A stretch of DNA of 64,000 bases from Cercospora beticola (GCF_033473495.1 NC_088939.1:1426001-1490000); one strand, 5' to 3'. Positions 41,955 through 53,238 are shown, counted from the first letter of the stretch. Numbers and translations are program-made. Notes: generated by a model from the letters alone, not told the origin.

Positions 41955-42359
41955 TCAGCATTTAAAACCCTGATGCGCCGTCCGAAACGAGTCCGAACTA
42001 TTACTACTGCCCGCGCTCTTTGGCCTATTCGATCCCAACTCCTTATCTTGTCCTAGACGACTATACGACGTTGCTCTCGCGTGACTCCTTCGATCACCAC
42101 CAGCGTTAGGAACTGTCACGTCTTGGTTCCCGCCAAACCGATCAAAAGGATCCCTCGCGACAGCTTGCGGCGGCAACGGCGGACCAGGAAAATCTATCCC
42201 GTGTGCAAAAGGTCTTTGTTGTGTATGTGGTGGCGGTGGTGTGGTAGTAGACGAAGAACCACTTTCGTGAAAGTCCCGATCGAAAATTGGTCGGTTTTTA
42301 CTCTTTTTCTTTAGTTTGTTGAGGTTGTTCCGCCACCAGCGTTTCCATCCGGATGGCAT
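41955..42359 (-). CDS. Small basic, Trp-containing protein
   Basis: Predicted 134 aa from ATG at 42359. The N-terminus MPSGWKRWWRNNLNKLKKKS is strongly basic and aromatic, amphipathic in appearance, followed by RPIFDRDFHESG and a disordered Pro/Ser/Gly tail with PPPPHTQQRP. The frame extends 5' to another ATG at 42557, but that added stretch is unlike fungal coding sequence, so I prefer the later start. I do not recognise a family. It could bind membrane or RNA through the basic helix, which is speculation. Support is limited to one open frame and sensible composition. Confidence 0.5.
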   Translation of the reverse strand: MPSGWKRWWRNNLNKLKKKSKNRPIFDRDFHESGSSSTTTPPPPHTQQRPFAHGIDFPGPPLPPQAVARDPFDRFGGNQDVTVPNAGGDRRSHARATSYSRLGQDKELGSNRPKSAGSSNSSDSFRTAHQGFKC

Positions 42360-43555
42360 TATTGACTTTTTTAGAAAAGAAGAGCGGAGCAAGCAAGGTG
42401 GGTAACTACCGAAAAAGAAGGCGAGCGAGATGGAGAGGATACGGGCGGATCTGTGCGTTGTGTGTGACCAGGGTCGGTTGAGGCGGAAATATCGTATCGT
42501 CGAGCTGGCTGGGAGGTTGGATGTTTTGTTGATTTGATTTGATTGACGCCACTGCACTCCACTTGTGTGCTGTGATGAGGCGAGAGGCGGCAGCAGGGCT
42601 ATGGTGGACTATCAGGCAGGCTGCAGGAAATCTCGTTTCTTCGAATTGGAATGAAGTTGGTCAGTGTGCAGGATGTCCGTGTGGTGGGTACGATACAAGA
42701 TGGGAGTATGAGGCGGAAGATGGCGAAGGCGACGACCAGATTATTCCCCGCTATGCAGGAGCTTGGACGGGAGGACGTAATCTGCGGTTGGCGAGGTTGT
42801 GGTGTCGTCAGCTGCTGTGCCAGACAGGTTTGAGGCCTTGTCAGAATGGTGAGGGAGGTGATGTCGTGGCCAAGGACGATGCGCGTTTCAGGCTTTAAGG
42901 TTCGGAAGGGACTCCTTGTGAAGGGTGTGGTGTACTAAACTTGGATGAAACGTCGAAGGGTTCTTTGAGCCGCATGAATTTTGAGAGATCGCGGGATGGG
43001 CTGGTGGATGAGATGTGGTCAATTTCCTTGGGCGAGGTGGAGGAAGAGTGTTTTGCTGTCACGAGTGAGGTTGTGATGCTGCAAGCGCAAACGAATGATT
43101 GTGGCTGGTATAAGTCAGTTGAACATTCCAACGATCACTGATTCTTGAAAAGCAGTACACTGCATCCATAGCTGCGGACGATGACGGAAGCCGGGATTGT
43201 AAGCTTCAAGTCGCGATCTAGACGTCGATTTCCAGGATAAGATGAAGCTATGGTCTTACAAGAGCGGTCGCTAGCCTGCTTCTTCACTGGCATCTGCGAT
43301 GGACTCCTTGTAGCACTTCAGGCAGGCATTGTTTGCACTGCCACCTTCGCTCTCACTAATCCGGATGCACACCTCATCATCAAGAACTTTCTCGAACGCT
43401 TTTGTATTCATTTCCATTGATGCTGCTGATGAGTATCCAGTGTGTGGAATGCCGAAACGCTCATCATTCTATCCTCTATCCTCTATCTTTCATCATTTTC
43501 ATGTCTTCGTGGCGCGCAGTGGCGATTTTCGAATCCGTTCCTTCCACGCCTTATC
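42360..43555. other. 1.2-kb intergenic region
   Basis: Upstream of the small basic protein and downstream of the peroxiredoxin. Open frames on the plus strand (42539-42898, 42941-43141) show no motif and cannot be joined convincingly. No other structure seen. Confidence 0.45.
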
Positions 43556-44180
43556 TTACAACTGCTTCAAGATGGCATCGACGCCAGAGACGGTGACAGC
43601 CTGGAGCTCGGTCTCCACCTCGGCGTAGGTGACCTTTCCGTGGTCGATGATGGCAGCCCAGCGGCCGTTGCGGTCTCCTGGAGCCGTCCAGCCAATCTGG
43701 TTCGCGAGCTTGGTTTCGAGGTCGCTGGCGAAGACGACGAAAGTGTTGTCGTCGTCGGTACCGCCGACGTTGACCTTCTGCCAGCCAGACATGACGAAGG
43801 CGTCGTTTGGAGCGATGATGATGAGCTGGTCAACGCCCTTCTGCTCTATGAGGATGTGTCAGTTGCCAAACCAGTGGCGGAATCTAGGAGCTGTTTGTCT
43901 TACTCAAGTCGGCAATGTGCTCAATGAAGCGAGGGACGTGGTTGGCGCTGCAGGTTGGCGTGAAAGCACCTGGAACGGAAACGAGGACGACCTTCTTGTT
44001 GGCGAACTCCTTGTCGGTGTTGTAGTCGACAGGAAAGCCGCAGACCTTAGTGTCGGCCGTGGTCCATGGGATGTACTTGAACTTGACTAAACAGCTCGTC
44101 AGTGGCCATCAACGACACTCGAGGATGTGACTCGACGCACCGCCCTCTGGAAACTGCTCGCCAGCCTTGAGTCCAGACAT
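43556..44180 (-). CDS. Peroxiredoxin, Asp f 3 / PMP20 (Prx5) type
   Basis: Three exons (44180-44141, 44086-43904, 43845-43556) give 170 aa. Introns are 54 and 58 nt, each with a CTGAC branch. Splicing yields [10 protein letters not shown] and HIADLKQKGVDQL in frame. It is a thiol peroxidase that reduces hydrogen peroxide and organic peroxides. The peroxidatic cysteine lies in [14 protein letters not shown] (C59). A second cysteine in KVCGFPV (C29) has the same 30-residue spacing as the functional C31/C61 pair of Aspergillus fumigatus Asp f 3. The C-terminus is KQL, not a standard peroxisomal signal, so a cytosolic location is more likely than for yeast-type Pmp20. Codons are strongly biased to C-ending forms, suggesting high expression. 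Confidence 0.95.
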
Positions 44181-45010
44181 TATTGAGGTGCTGTGGTTGT
44201 TGTCGAAGGGTTGTATATCTGTCGAGTTGATGTTGGTCGATAAGTGCAGCTGAAGGTGCTTGAATGAGTGGGAAGAAGAGAAGAAGCGGAAGTGAGGTTA
44301 TGGCGTGTTCACTGCTCGTCGCTCAACACGTCACCGTCGCCGACCGATGAGCCGTGAGTCTGTCTTCTCGAAAGCCCTCGACCGAATAACTTCCATTGAT
44401 TGATAAGATCGCTTCCCTGCAATCAGATCCACTTAGCCCAGGCCCGTGCGTCTGGAATGGAATGATTTTGAAAACATGCTCTGCGATCTCGGACCTCACT
44501 CGATAAGAGCTATGCGACATTGATGAGCGGAATGATCTCATTTGTTCAAGGAATCGTAAGATGATGACTTATCGGCGACCGACTCTGTTCCTGGGTGACT
44601 TCTGCATTAGTATCTATATCGTATTCTGTCTGCAGGACCTCGAGTGCTTTGCCAAGCGCAAGCCATCAAAACCCGTCCGATACTGGCGCACTTCCTCAGT
44701 GCTACGAGCCAGAACGTACCCCGGAGCAGTCGCATAGGGCTTGTGACGACCGTTTGCAGGGGTTCGTAATCGCTGACTTTCGTCAATCATGATACCTCGA
44801 TATCCGATGCTTCTCACAGCGCAGTCGGTCAATTTCGCGTCCCAAATATGCCTCTGTCGTTGCCGTATACGCACCCATCACGCATACGATCTGTGTGTAG
44901 CCGCCAGGATGTTGCTGAAATTCAGGCCATCTTTCAGCTGGATATCACTCGTAATCATAAGGTCAGTCCCCGCCGCCAACGAACATCTCGATGTAGAATC
45001 TGCCGTGGTT
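44181..45010. other. Intergenic region between peroxiredoxin and queuosine-salvage gene
   Basis: Peroxiredoxin promoter and queuosine-salvage gene 3' flank. No gene recognised. Confidence 0.5.
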
Positions 45011-47006
45011 CTAGTACCATATTGAACGTGTCCTATGGTGCGGGATTGCAGGTAAACCTACTCCAATACTTAGTCGCTTGATCGAAAGAATGCAATGAGC
45101 TCCCAACAGAAGCAAAGAACTCGTCTTGGGAGAACATAGGAGGATGCTCTTAATTCGTCGGTGAGTCAAGACTTACCTTGCGCTTCTTTCTCTTTGGCCA
45201 GATCGTAGAGGAAGAAATCGATCAAAACAGCGTTCACAGCAGTTGCTTCTGGATGATTTCTTAGAATCTCCCGCCGAATCAGCTCAACAGCCCAGATGCT
45301 GCAGCCACTGTCACCGAGTCAGCTTTCTATGCACTGCGTTTGGAGGGAACAATGAGGCAAAATGTGACGCGTACCGCAACTGTACTTCCCGAGAGTCGCC
45401 TAGCTCGATTGTTCTCAAATCACGAACATGGTGCTCCAATGGGGGACTATATGTTAGAACGCCAAGCGAATGCAAAGACTGTGGCACACGATAATCTGAT
45501 GAAGTCTCCAGCATTAGCACTGATCCACACACGATTGATATATGGAAAGTGGCACTTGCCTGCGAACATGGTAAGGTGGTCAATATCTTGGAAAGATCCA
45601 TAGCCTGTCCCATTGAATGCGGCCCATAGGTCTGCCACAAATATCTGTGCGCGCTTGAGGAGTCGCACTTTGCGACCATCGAACCTGCTCTCGTCTTGAA
45701 AGCATCTGAAGTGCTTTGCTAGAAGATTGACCAACTTTCCCGCCGATTGTCCGCTTTCCTCGATCAAGCGAATGACCGCATAGTCTGGTCGCGAATCTGA
45801 CACGTTGTGGCCGTTTGCTTGTGCGCTAGAGTCCGCTGCTTGGATATTGTCTGCTGTGTCGGTAGGACGGGCTCCGTTCGTAGAACCCTCAACGTGTCCG
45901 TTCGCCTCACCAGTTGGGGTGCAGCCGTTCAATGCTTTGGTATGACTATCGACCCCTGTAGTCTCTTGCATTTCGTTGGGCTTGCCATCAACGGATGAGG
46001 AATATTGCTGCTTGGCAGTGCCATTGGCAGGAATTGAGCCTGGACCATTCTGGTTCTCGGACTCAGCAGCGTGGGAATTGTCCTCGTTCTGCAAGGCCTC
46101 AAAGTGGAGTGGTGTTTGAGTAGTCGTGTCTTCGTGGATCGCATGGCCGTTCATGGCTGGCACCAGCTCAGATGCTTCATCGAAAAATTGATCGTCATCG
46201 ATTTCATCAGCAAATTCCTAGCAAATCAGCGGCAGGTCGTTGAGCGAGTGACAAAAACCATTACCTCCTGTAGCACTGTGCTTGCTTCCTTCAAGATAGC
46301 GATTCGCTCCGAGAGAAGTGGTATAGGTTCTGAAGTTGCACTGCGGAACACATGGGTAAACGTCTCTTGGGTGCAACGCGGGCTAGTCCAGAATCGAGGG
46401 GTCGTGATCGGTATGGCTTCATCCAAGGCCCGCCTCAGACAGGCTACGAGACTGTTGTAGCCAGTCCAACGCTGTTCTCTATATTCGACTTGAAATCGAT
46501 CATCACTAGATAGCTCGGACCAGAAGCTACGAGACATCAGCACCTAATTGTTTCTGTGGCGTGGAGTTTCACGCACGAGAAGTTGAGCAGATCCATGGTG
46601 AAGACAAAATTGACAATGTCCACTTCAGAGAAACCTTCGCTGGGTTTTGGGTGCAGCTCATGAGTGCTCCAGGTCTCGGTCGAGTAGCCTCGTGCCTTCA
46701 TGGCGCGGTAGATCTCCGCGGCAGCTCCTTTCGTGCCATGCATATCGACATGGACGTCGATTGCATTATTGTAAATGAATTCCGCATCTTTCAGAACACC
46801 TGCAGACAGACAAATTCAGTAATGGTAGGACTAGAGATCTGGAATGGCCAAAGTGATGGGCGTGCAGAGATGGCAAAGTTGGCTCTTGCATTGCATGGAC
46901 TACACGCACCTGTTTGGCGAGGGACGCCATCTTGAGGCCCGGAAGAAATGCCAAGCCTTTGGCGAAGGAGCTCCAGCAGCTCGGGATCTGCTTCGTCATC
47001 GCTCAT
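45011..47006 (-). CDS. QNG1: Queuosine 5'-phosphate N-glycosylase / queuosine salvage protein (DUF2419)
   Basis: Seven exons give 512 aa: 47006-46910, 46799-46577, 46526-46265, 46217-45560, 45495-45375, 45307-45177, 45057-45011. Every junction keeps the frame and restores family sequence: TGVLKDAEFIYNN, LLNFSFWSEL, HLTMFADYRVPQ, VQLRGCSIWAVELIRR and the terminal PHHRTRSIWY. The protein releases queuine from queuosine phosphate so that it can be placed in tRNA anticodons; fungi cannot make queuine. Conserved blocks include DIVNFVFTMDLLNFSFW, WTGYNSLVACLRRALDE and LLKRAQIFVADLWA. Two oddities: intron 4 has a GC donor, and residues ~208-336 are an Asn/Gly/Thr/Ser-rich insert absent from the compact human enzyme. 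Family call is strong. Confidence 0.93.
45496..45559 (-). other. GC-AG intron in the queuosine-salvage gene
   Basis: The exon ends in GCAG and the intron starts GCAAGT, the usual consensus for the rare GC-AG class; it ends TTCATCAG. Only this donor joins TMFA to DYRVPQ in frame. The nearby GT gives the wrong phase. Confidence 0.85.
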
Positions 47007-48021
47007 CGTGCAGCCACGTGAACGAAGAATGGATTAATTGATCTGTTGCTCGCCTGCATCGTTGACTTGCCTGCCCTGATTTTGGCATTGACTTTGCAAG
47101 TCGCACAGTGGAACATGACTAAGAACGGCTCGTGCCGTCAACGGGCAGCTCTTGCCTTCGCTCCACCCCTGAGATCAACCAAGCCAAACTCTTCTACTGT
47201 ACCTCCATATCGTATTTGGCGGCGTCCATCACGAGCTTGTCTGGCCTCACGAAGATATGTGGGGCATGATGAACCTGATCTATCGTCTAGATGATGAGCG
47301 ATTCTATGGCCGAACTCGTGCTCAGACATGACTCAGGCACTGCAATATCTTGTTCGGCGGCACGATTTGGTGCAGGAGGCGCGGAAAGCGGATCAGCTAC
47401 CGCCTGCAAGACCCTGTGGTGATCGACCTTTTATCTGGCTACAATCGACGTCTAGAACTTGCCTTGCACGATTATTGAGGGAGCAGTTGAGCATGAGAGC
47501 TGCTCGAGCGGCGTACTGAAGTCAAAGGGCTCAGAATCGAGGTCAGGGCTATCTCCTGCGGAGCCTGCATGTGACGCTCCGTGTGAAACGACCAAGCCCT
47601 GCTTCCCTCAGGCAACAAGGCATTCGAGACTTATCCCTGCTTCTGAACTTCGCGCTACGGGCGAGCTGTCGTCGGGTCATGTTTGAGCTCTGCTTCGCAC
47701 GCGTTAAGTGATCAAGTGAAGTGAGCGTTCCGACGTTTCTCCTCTGCAGATCGCTTTGCTTCTCGCAGACGGCATGCGCGGCGCATCGGCCGCGTGCAGT
47801 GAGGGGCCCGCACGAGAGTGACGAGGAAACCGATCAACTTTATTAAGAGGCTCGCTTACCTCGCTTTGCTTCACCGGCCGCGTCCGCCGCGTAGTAGCCG
47901 GACACGAACAACGACGTCAAGAATCCTCCAACCACTCGCTCCACTCTCCTTCCCTTCCACACCCGACATACACGCAACCCACACACCGTCCTGCGCACGC
48001 GGCCGCAACACCGTCGCCATC
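47007..48021. other. Divergent promoter region between QNG1 and UBA2
   Basis: About 1 kb between two start codons facing away from each other. The UBA2 frame stays open upstream to 47818 but has no ATG there. No other gene recognised. Confidence 0.5.
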
Positions 48022-50022
48022 ATGCAGCGGCGTGAGCGAGGAGTCGCGCAATCGCTGGGCATCCACCTCACGCGCAAAGTGAAGGAGAGTCGCGTGCTGC
48101 TGGTGGGCGCCGGCGGCATTGGCTGCGAACTGCTCAAGAACCTGGTCTGTTGCGGCTTTGGCAGCGGCTTCAAGACGCCTCGGGTACAGAACAATGCAGG
48201 CGCGGCGCAAGCGGCGCAGCACACTGATCTCGCCGAACCGCCGAATACCAAGAAGGCGGAGATCGTGGTCGTAGATCTGGACACCATCGACCTGAGCAAT
48301 CTCAATCGCCAGTTCCTATTCAGGAAGCATCACATCAAGAAACCCAAGGCATTTGTCGCGAAGGAAACGGCCAGCGCATTCAATCCAAGCGTGAACATCG
48401 ATGCGCACCACGCCTCCATCTTCGATGCCCAGTACGATGTCGAGTTCTTCGAAAGCTTCGACATCGTCTTCAACGCTCTGGACAACCTGGCTGCGCGACG
48501 GCACGTGAACCGCATGTGCCTGGCTGCCGATGTGCCCTTGATCGAAAGTGGCACCACAGGCTTCAATGGGCAGGTACAGGCCATACGGAAAGGTGTCACC
48601 GAATGCTACGATTGCAATGAGAAGCCGGTTCAGAAATCCTTTCCCATCTGCACAATCCGATCGACTCCGTCGCAACCCATACACTGCATAGTCTGGGCCA
48701 AGTCATATCTCCTTCCCGAGCTGTTTGGCACGAGCGAGGAAGATTCGTCAGATGTAACAGTCACGGGCGAGGACAATGCGGAGGAGGTCGCCAAACTGAA
48801 AGAAGAGGCCGAGGCGCTGAAGAAGATTCGGAGTCTGATGGGCAAGGATGACTTCGCGAAAGAGGTATTCAACAAGGTCTATGGGGATGACGTTGATCGT
48901 CTACGCTCCATGAGCGAGATGTGGCAAAGCCGGACACCACCGAACCCATTGCGGTTCGAGAATGTCTGCATCGACAGGAACCCTGAGCTACCAGGCGCCG
49001 AATTGGCGACTCAAGATCAAAATGTGTGGTCATTATTGGACAACCTCAAGGTCTTCTGCTACAGCATCCGGCAGCTGAGCAAGCGCGTCGCAAGTGGTGA
49101 GAGCTCCATCGAGTTTGACAAGGACGATAAGGATACCCTCGATTTCGTTGCATCGGCCGCCAATCTGAGATCGCACGTATTCAGCATCCCAGTGAACAGC
49201 GAATGGGAAATCAAGCAGATGGCCGGCAACATCATTCCTGCTATCGCCACCTCAAATGCATTGACGGCATCGCTCTGTGTCCTGCAAGCTTTCAAAGTGA
49301 TGAGGTCACAAACGCCCAAGCCACAAACGTTCCAATCGACAGCGAACAATCATGTTCCTGATACGGTGCCACCGAATACGAATGGCAACACTGGTCCGAT
49401 CATGGGTGGCAGTAAAATGGTTTTCCTCAACTCGAAGAGCACCGACCGCATGATCACCACGGAACAACTACTTCCACCCCGGAAAGATTGTCCGGTGTGC
49501 TCGCCGGTCTATGCCAAATTAACGATCAGAAGCGGTGCGGATCCGAAAATGCAGAACCTGGTTGACGCATTGAGGAACAGCTCAAATTACGAAGATCTGT
49601 CAATAGTGTACAATGAGCAAGTCATCTACGACCCAGACCTCGAGGAGAATCTGGAGAAACCATTGTCGGAATTTGGTATCGATGGCAAGGGCATCAATTT
49701 CCTTACAGTGCAGGACGATGCCGATGAGCCAAAGGTGGACCTCGTCCTCAGTGTCAAGTTGAAGACAATAGAAGGCGATGATGATCTTGTGCTCTCGCCA
49801 AGTACGCTCGTGCTTCCGACAAAGCCGCCGAAGGCCATAGAACCGACGAATGGAGGAGTTGACGATGCTCCTGAACCTATGAATGCCAGCGCCGAGCTGC
49901 TTAACGGTAAACGCAAGCGCGAAGCCGAGGACGACATCGAGGCCCCCAACAAGAAGGCGAAGGCGCAGTCACAGGCTGAAGCATACGTAGTAGAAGACGA
50001 CGGCGCTATTCTACTCGATTGA
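48022..50022 (+). CDS. UBA2: SUMO-activating enzyme subunit UBA2
   Basis: Intronless 666-aa frame from the first in-frame ATG, MQRRERGVAQSLG. UBA2 pairs with AOS1 to adenylate SUMO and form the E1 thioester. The nucleotide-binding motif VLLVGAGGIGCELLKNL is at residues ~30-46, and the DLDTIDLSNLNRQFLF motif follows. The catalytic Cys lies in FPICTIRSTPSQPIHCIVWA (~residue 210). Zinc ligands are CYDC and CPVC. A ubiquitin-fold domain and an NLS-like tail (GKRKREAED, NKKAKAQ) complete the usual layout. A ~30-residue Ala/Gln-rich insertion (near residues 53-80) separates the first two strands of the adenylation fold, and is longer than in yeast. Function is certain by homology. Confidence 0.96.
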   Translation: MQRRERGVAQSLGIHLTRKVKESRVLLVGAGGIGCELLKNLVCCGFGSGFKTPRVQNNAGAAQAAQHTDLAEPPNTKKAEIVVVDLDTIDLSNLNRQFLFRKHHIKKPKAFVAKETASAFNPSVNIDAHHASIFDAQYDVEFFESFDIVFNALDNLAARRHVNRMCLAADVPLIESGTTGFNGQVQAIRKGVTECYDCNEKPVQKSFPICTIRSTPSQPIHCIVWAKSYLLPELFGTSEEDSSDVTVTGEDNAEEVAKLKEEAEALKKIRSLMGKDDFAKEVFNKVYGDDVDRLRSMSEMWQSRTPPNPLRFENVCIDRNPELPGAELATQDQNVWSLLDNLKVFCYSIRQLSKRVASGESSIEFDKDDKDTLDFVASAANLRSHVFSIPVNSEWEIKQMAGNIIPAIATSNALTASLCVLQAFKVMRSQTPKPQTFQSTANNHVPDTVPPNTNGNTGPIMGGSKMVFLNSKSTDRMITTEQLLPPRKDCPVCSPVYAKLTIRSGADPKMQNLVDALRNSSNYEDLSIVYNEQVIYDPDLEENLEKPLSEFGIDGKGINFLTVQDDADEPKVDLVLSVKLKTIEGDDDLVLSPSTLVLPTKPPKAIEPTNGGVDDAPEPMNASAELLNGKRKREAEDDIEAPNKKAKAQSQAEAYVVEDDGAILLD

Positions 50023-50071
50023 GTCGAGTGATTCTCCAACTGAAGTACCCCCAGATTCGGTACTTCAGGCA

Positions 50072-50347
50072 CTATGCGATTGTAGTATGCGACACGATAC
50101 CCTCGGTGATGATTTGCATGGCGTAAGAGGCTATTCGCGATGCATGGAAGCGGCAGGCGTTTGGGTAAGGGAACACATCGGGAAAGAGGACCTGCGTATC
50201 TGAAGTGCTCAGATCGCCTCTCAGGTTGTCTTTTTTGCCCACTATCCTTTCGGCATTATGGCCAGATTTTCGGTTTGCTTCCGTGATCAGGCGCAAGGTG
50301 TGCGCAGCACAGTCCGCCACCTTGCCATTGATCCAGTTCAGGTTGAG
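50072..50347 (-). pseudogene. Possible terminal exon or gene remnant
   Basis: An open frame on the minus strand reads LNLNWINGKVADCAAHTLRL... to TAG at 50072. It is preceded by a textbook intron end (TACTAACACATCCATCAG just upstream of 50347). I could not find a preceding exon that keeps frame: candidates near 50480-50620 run into stops. It could be the last exon of a short gene or a decayed copy. No family recognised. Confidence 0.28.
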
Positions 50348-50722
50348 CTGATGGATGTGTTAGTAGTGAAGAACAATGAAATCAAAACTTCGAGCACTGC
50401 CAGTTTCCAACTATCATCTTCTCAACCATCACGGTGCGCCACTTCCGTGCCACAGGAGATCTCTCAATACTCGCAGTCATTTGAGACAATGTCTCACCTC
50501 CGCCTAGCCCTGCGGCCTGCGCGTGGAGGATTTACACCAATGGTATGCCGTCCGCAGCGTGACCGAAGATCAACCAAGAGCAGAACACCCTTAGCACGTG
50601 CGTGCATCTTGCTTTCGCAGAACGTCACGGCTTGGAACTGCACGACTCCGATTCTCAAATCACCGAAGGCATCAGTTTAATACCTACAGGGCAAATACGA
50701 AAGTGCCACAGACGATGCCCTT

Positions 50723-52304
50723 ATGCCACCTCACATCATCGATTGTTGGCAACCGCCTTCCCGCCATTCGTGGACTCCATCAACAGCGACGACATCGGCG
50801 CGTCCTCCGACCCCACCCCCAAAACACCGAAGAGGAGACGTCCATCTGCAGCCATACTCCGCTGTAAGATGTGACGACCGTCTAGACTCCACACCTCTTA
50901 CCACTGTCACGACAACATTGCTACGACCTCCGAGTCCACCGCCAAAATACCGAAGAGGAGACGTTCACCTACGGCCAAACTCTATTGCCAAATGCGATGA
51001 AATCCTAGGCTCCACACCCATAACCAACACTCCAACAAGTACAACCACAACCTCCGGCGATTCTTCTTTTCGCTCCTCATATTACCGACCACGATCCGTG
51101 TACATTCCCTCGTCCACTTCAACACTCACCACTGCCACCACCGCTACTTCGTCTTCCGGAGGCCGACCATCTTCCTCTATCGCCAGTCCCACCGTACCAC
51201 GTCGCGCCTCCCAGCATAACCCAGACTATAATTACAACATCGTCTCCGAGGCACTGCGACGTACCTACAGCAAAGCCAAATCTCACCGACAACAAACTGT
51301 ACAGGAGAAATCCTCCGCTAAAAACCGCAACTCGGCGCATTTCGTCAACTCCTACAGCTCATTTCCTCGCTACCGTCGAGACAGCATGGATATCAAAGCA
51401 CAATACATGGACGATAGATCATCTTCTCATCATCACCTTCCAAGCGACAAGGCTTCTACACTCCTCTACGATCACGGAAATTCAGATGATGCTGCGCATG
51501 TCTATGATGCGGATCCAATGGCTCAACGCTCCGCCGCACCATACATCGTCGCGAGGAAATTCTTCAAACAGTATGATGTGCGAAGCACGAGTAACATGTC
51601 TGCGAAGAATTTGGAAATTTGCCAAAATGGAGTGCCGATCTTGCTCGTGAATACTAAGGTGCCGTTTTGGTGGGGTACGCCAAAGGTTGAGATTGTCAGG
51701 GCGCTTGGGAGGACAGGAGGTGGGAGAGGAGGGCCGGTCGTAGCGGTAGGTTCCATTATAATACCCGTTTAACAACTCGTCCTTGGTATTTGGCACTGAC
51801 ATTCGAGTGTGCGTTGCTTCTAGGCCGCCAAAGCCAAATCAGTCGGCAACGCAATCTACATCAACATCGGACATCCGCCCGATGCTGTTCCAGTGGAACA
51901 ATGGCCGCAGCTTACGTATTCTTACTGGAATGACAAGGAATATTTCTTTGAATTCGAAGGGAGGAGATATGCTTGGAGAAGGTAACTTGTATCTTACCAC
52001 ATCATCTCTTTCGTTGATACTGACCTCCTTCCTCTATAGGGACGTGTCCGGCTTCGCCGACTATGTCAAAGACAATGGTGATTTCCAATTCGTCGATCTC
52101 GAGAATGGCACAGTCTTGGCGGCATTCATTAGATCGAATAAGAGTTTCAACAGAGATCTTGGGAAGATCGAAGTCTTGGTCGAGATGGATCAGAATTTGG
52201 AGCTGATGGCACTGATTGCGATCATGGCAATTGACGAGCGGAGAAGGAGAGCTTTGCTCGGTGCTTCGGTTGCGGCGGGCGCAGGAGGTGGTGCTGCTGG
52301 TTGA
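50723..52304 (+). CDS. Tubby-like/LURP-like fold protein with disordered, internally duplicated N-terminus
   Basis: Three exons (50723-51745, 51824-51981, 52040-52304) give 481 aa. The introns are 78 and 58 nt with GT-AG ends and CTGAC branches. Splicing joins GGPVVA to AAKAKSVGNAIYIN, and YAWR to RDVSGFADY. Residues 1-~230 are disordered and contain a 41-residue tandem duplication (RPPTPPPKHRRGDVHL / RPPSPPPKYRRGDVHL). The C-terminal ~200 residues alternate beta strands ending in a helix (KEYFFEFEGRRYAW, FQFVDLENGTVLAAF, LGKIEVLVEMDQNLELMALI). This pattern is typical of fungal proteins with a tubby C-terminal or LURP-one-like fold. Such domains can bind phosphoinositides, but nothing here shows a ligand. 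Gene structure is solid; the fold call is tentative. Confidence 0.75.
50801..51046 (+). repeat. Two-copy 123-bp in-frame tandem duplication
   Basis: Copies at 50801-50923 and 50924-51046 share the order RPP(T/S)PPPK(H/Y)RRGDVHL, a Cys-Asp pair, then STP. They have diverged clearly at synonymous and other sites, so this is an old duplication. Confidence 0.8.
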
Positions 52305-53238
52305 GTGAATAAGATAGAGGCTGATGTGGAAGGTCTGTACGATAAGTGGAGGAGGGTCGGTTGATGATGAGAGTTTCGTTTATGTGCAGTCGCGAGAGTA
52401 TATACCCCAAGGAAGATTTTGATAAAGCACGATTTGGTCCGCCGCAATTGACGGTCCTCAATTGCTTCGCAGCAGGCCGTCAAAGTCCTCAAGGTGCCGA
52501 TGTCTTGTAAATCTGATGTTTGCAGCATCTGACATAGCCATCGCGAGTCGAATTGTGTCAGCATTCGCGTGGGAGTTGCTCGAACATAATGTTAGGCTGC
52601 GCTGCGCTGGCCGGGTTACGTGCCGCTTTGCTTGATAAGCAGTAAATCTGCCGGCTTGGTCATGATAGTGATCAACCGCGGAAGGACAGTCTTTTGAAGT
52701 TGAATGGCGTGTCTACGAGCAGCCAAGAGAGGAGAGGAGGTGCAACTCGCTTGACCTGTGGATTAGTGATTGACGCCAGCGAATCGGAAGGGGGCGTGCA
52801 GATGCCGACAACGCTGCTCGCACCTCGTCGCAGTCGCTCCTGCCTCACCCGACCACGCGCCGATATGAGTGAATGGTTTGGGGAGCGCATATCGAGAGTG
52901 GAATGCGAACCTCCTCGCGACGATGCGGAGCACCTTGTTCAATGCCAGGAGGGAAGTCTCGCAGTCCAGGGCGCGAGAATCGACGGGAGTCCGAGGTCAC
53001 ATGGGCTGCACTTCTCGACTCTTCTGCGATGTCGCCTTCCTCGGCAACACTGGCGCTGACGGCTTCATGTGTCGGTCGATATGTCTAGCCGTATCTCCGC
53101 CACCTGCATGCTAATCAACCATCCCCATACATCTCCACACTCTCCTCTTCGCCTACGCAGACGCATACGTGTGAGACATGCTGTAGGACCATATATTGAC
53201 CCAGTCGAGTACGGACACGACACCCATACGCATCCATC
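52305..53238. other. Intergenic region before peroxisomal Lon
   Basis: 3' flank of the tubby-like gene and the Lon promoter. TATA-like ATATATTGAC sits near 53191, about 45 bp before the Lon ATG. A TATATAC element near 52399 has no gene that I can attach to it. Confidence 0.5.

Noticed and set aside
42539..42898. 119-codon plus-strand frame with several cysteines
   Set aside because: No conserved pattern, no signal peptide, and it sits in the divergent flank of the small basic protein; likely chance.
47818..48021. N-terminal extension of UBA2 by 68 codons
   Set aside because: The stretch has no ATG and its composition is leader-like. MQRRERGVAQSLG matches the normal start of the family.
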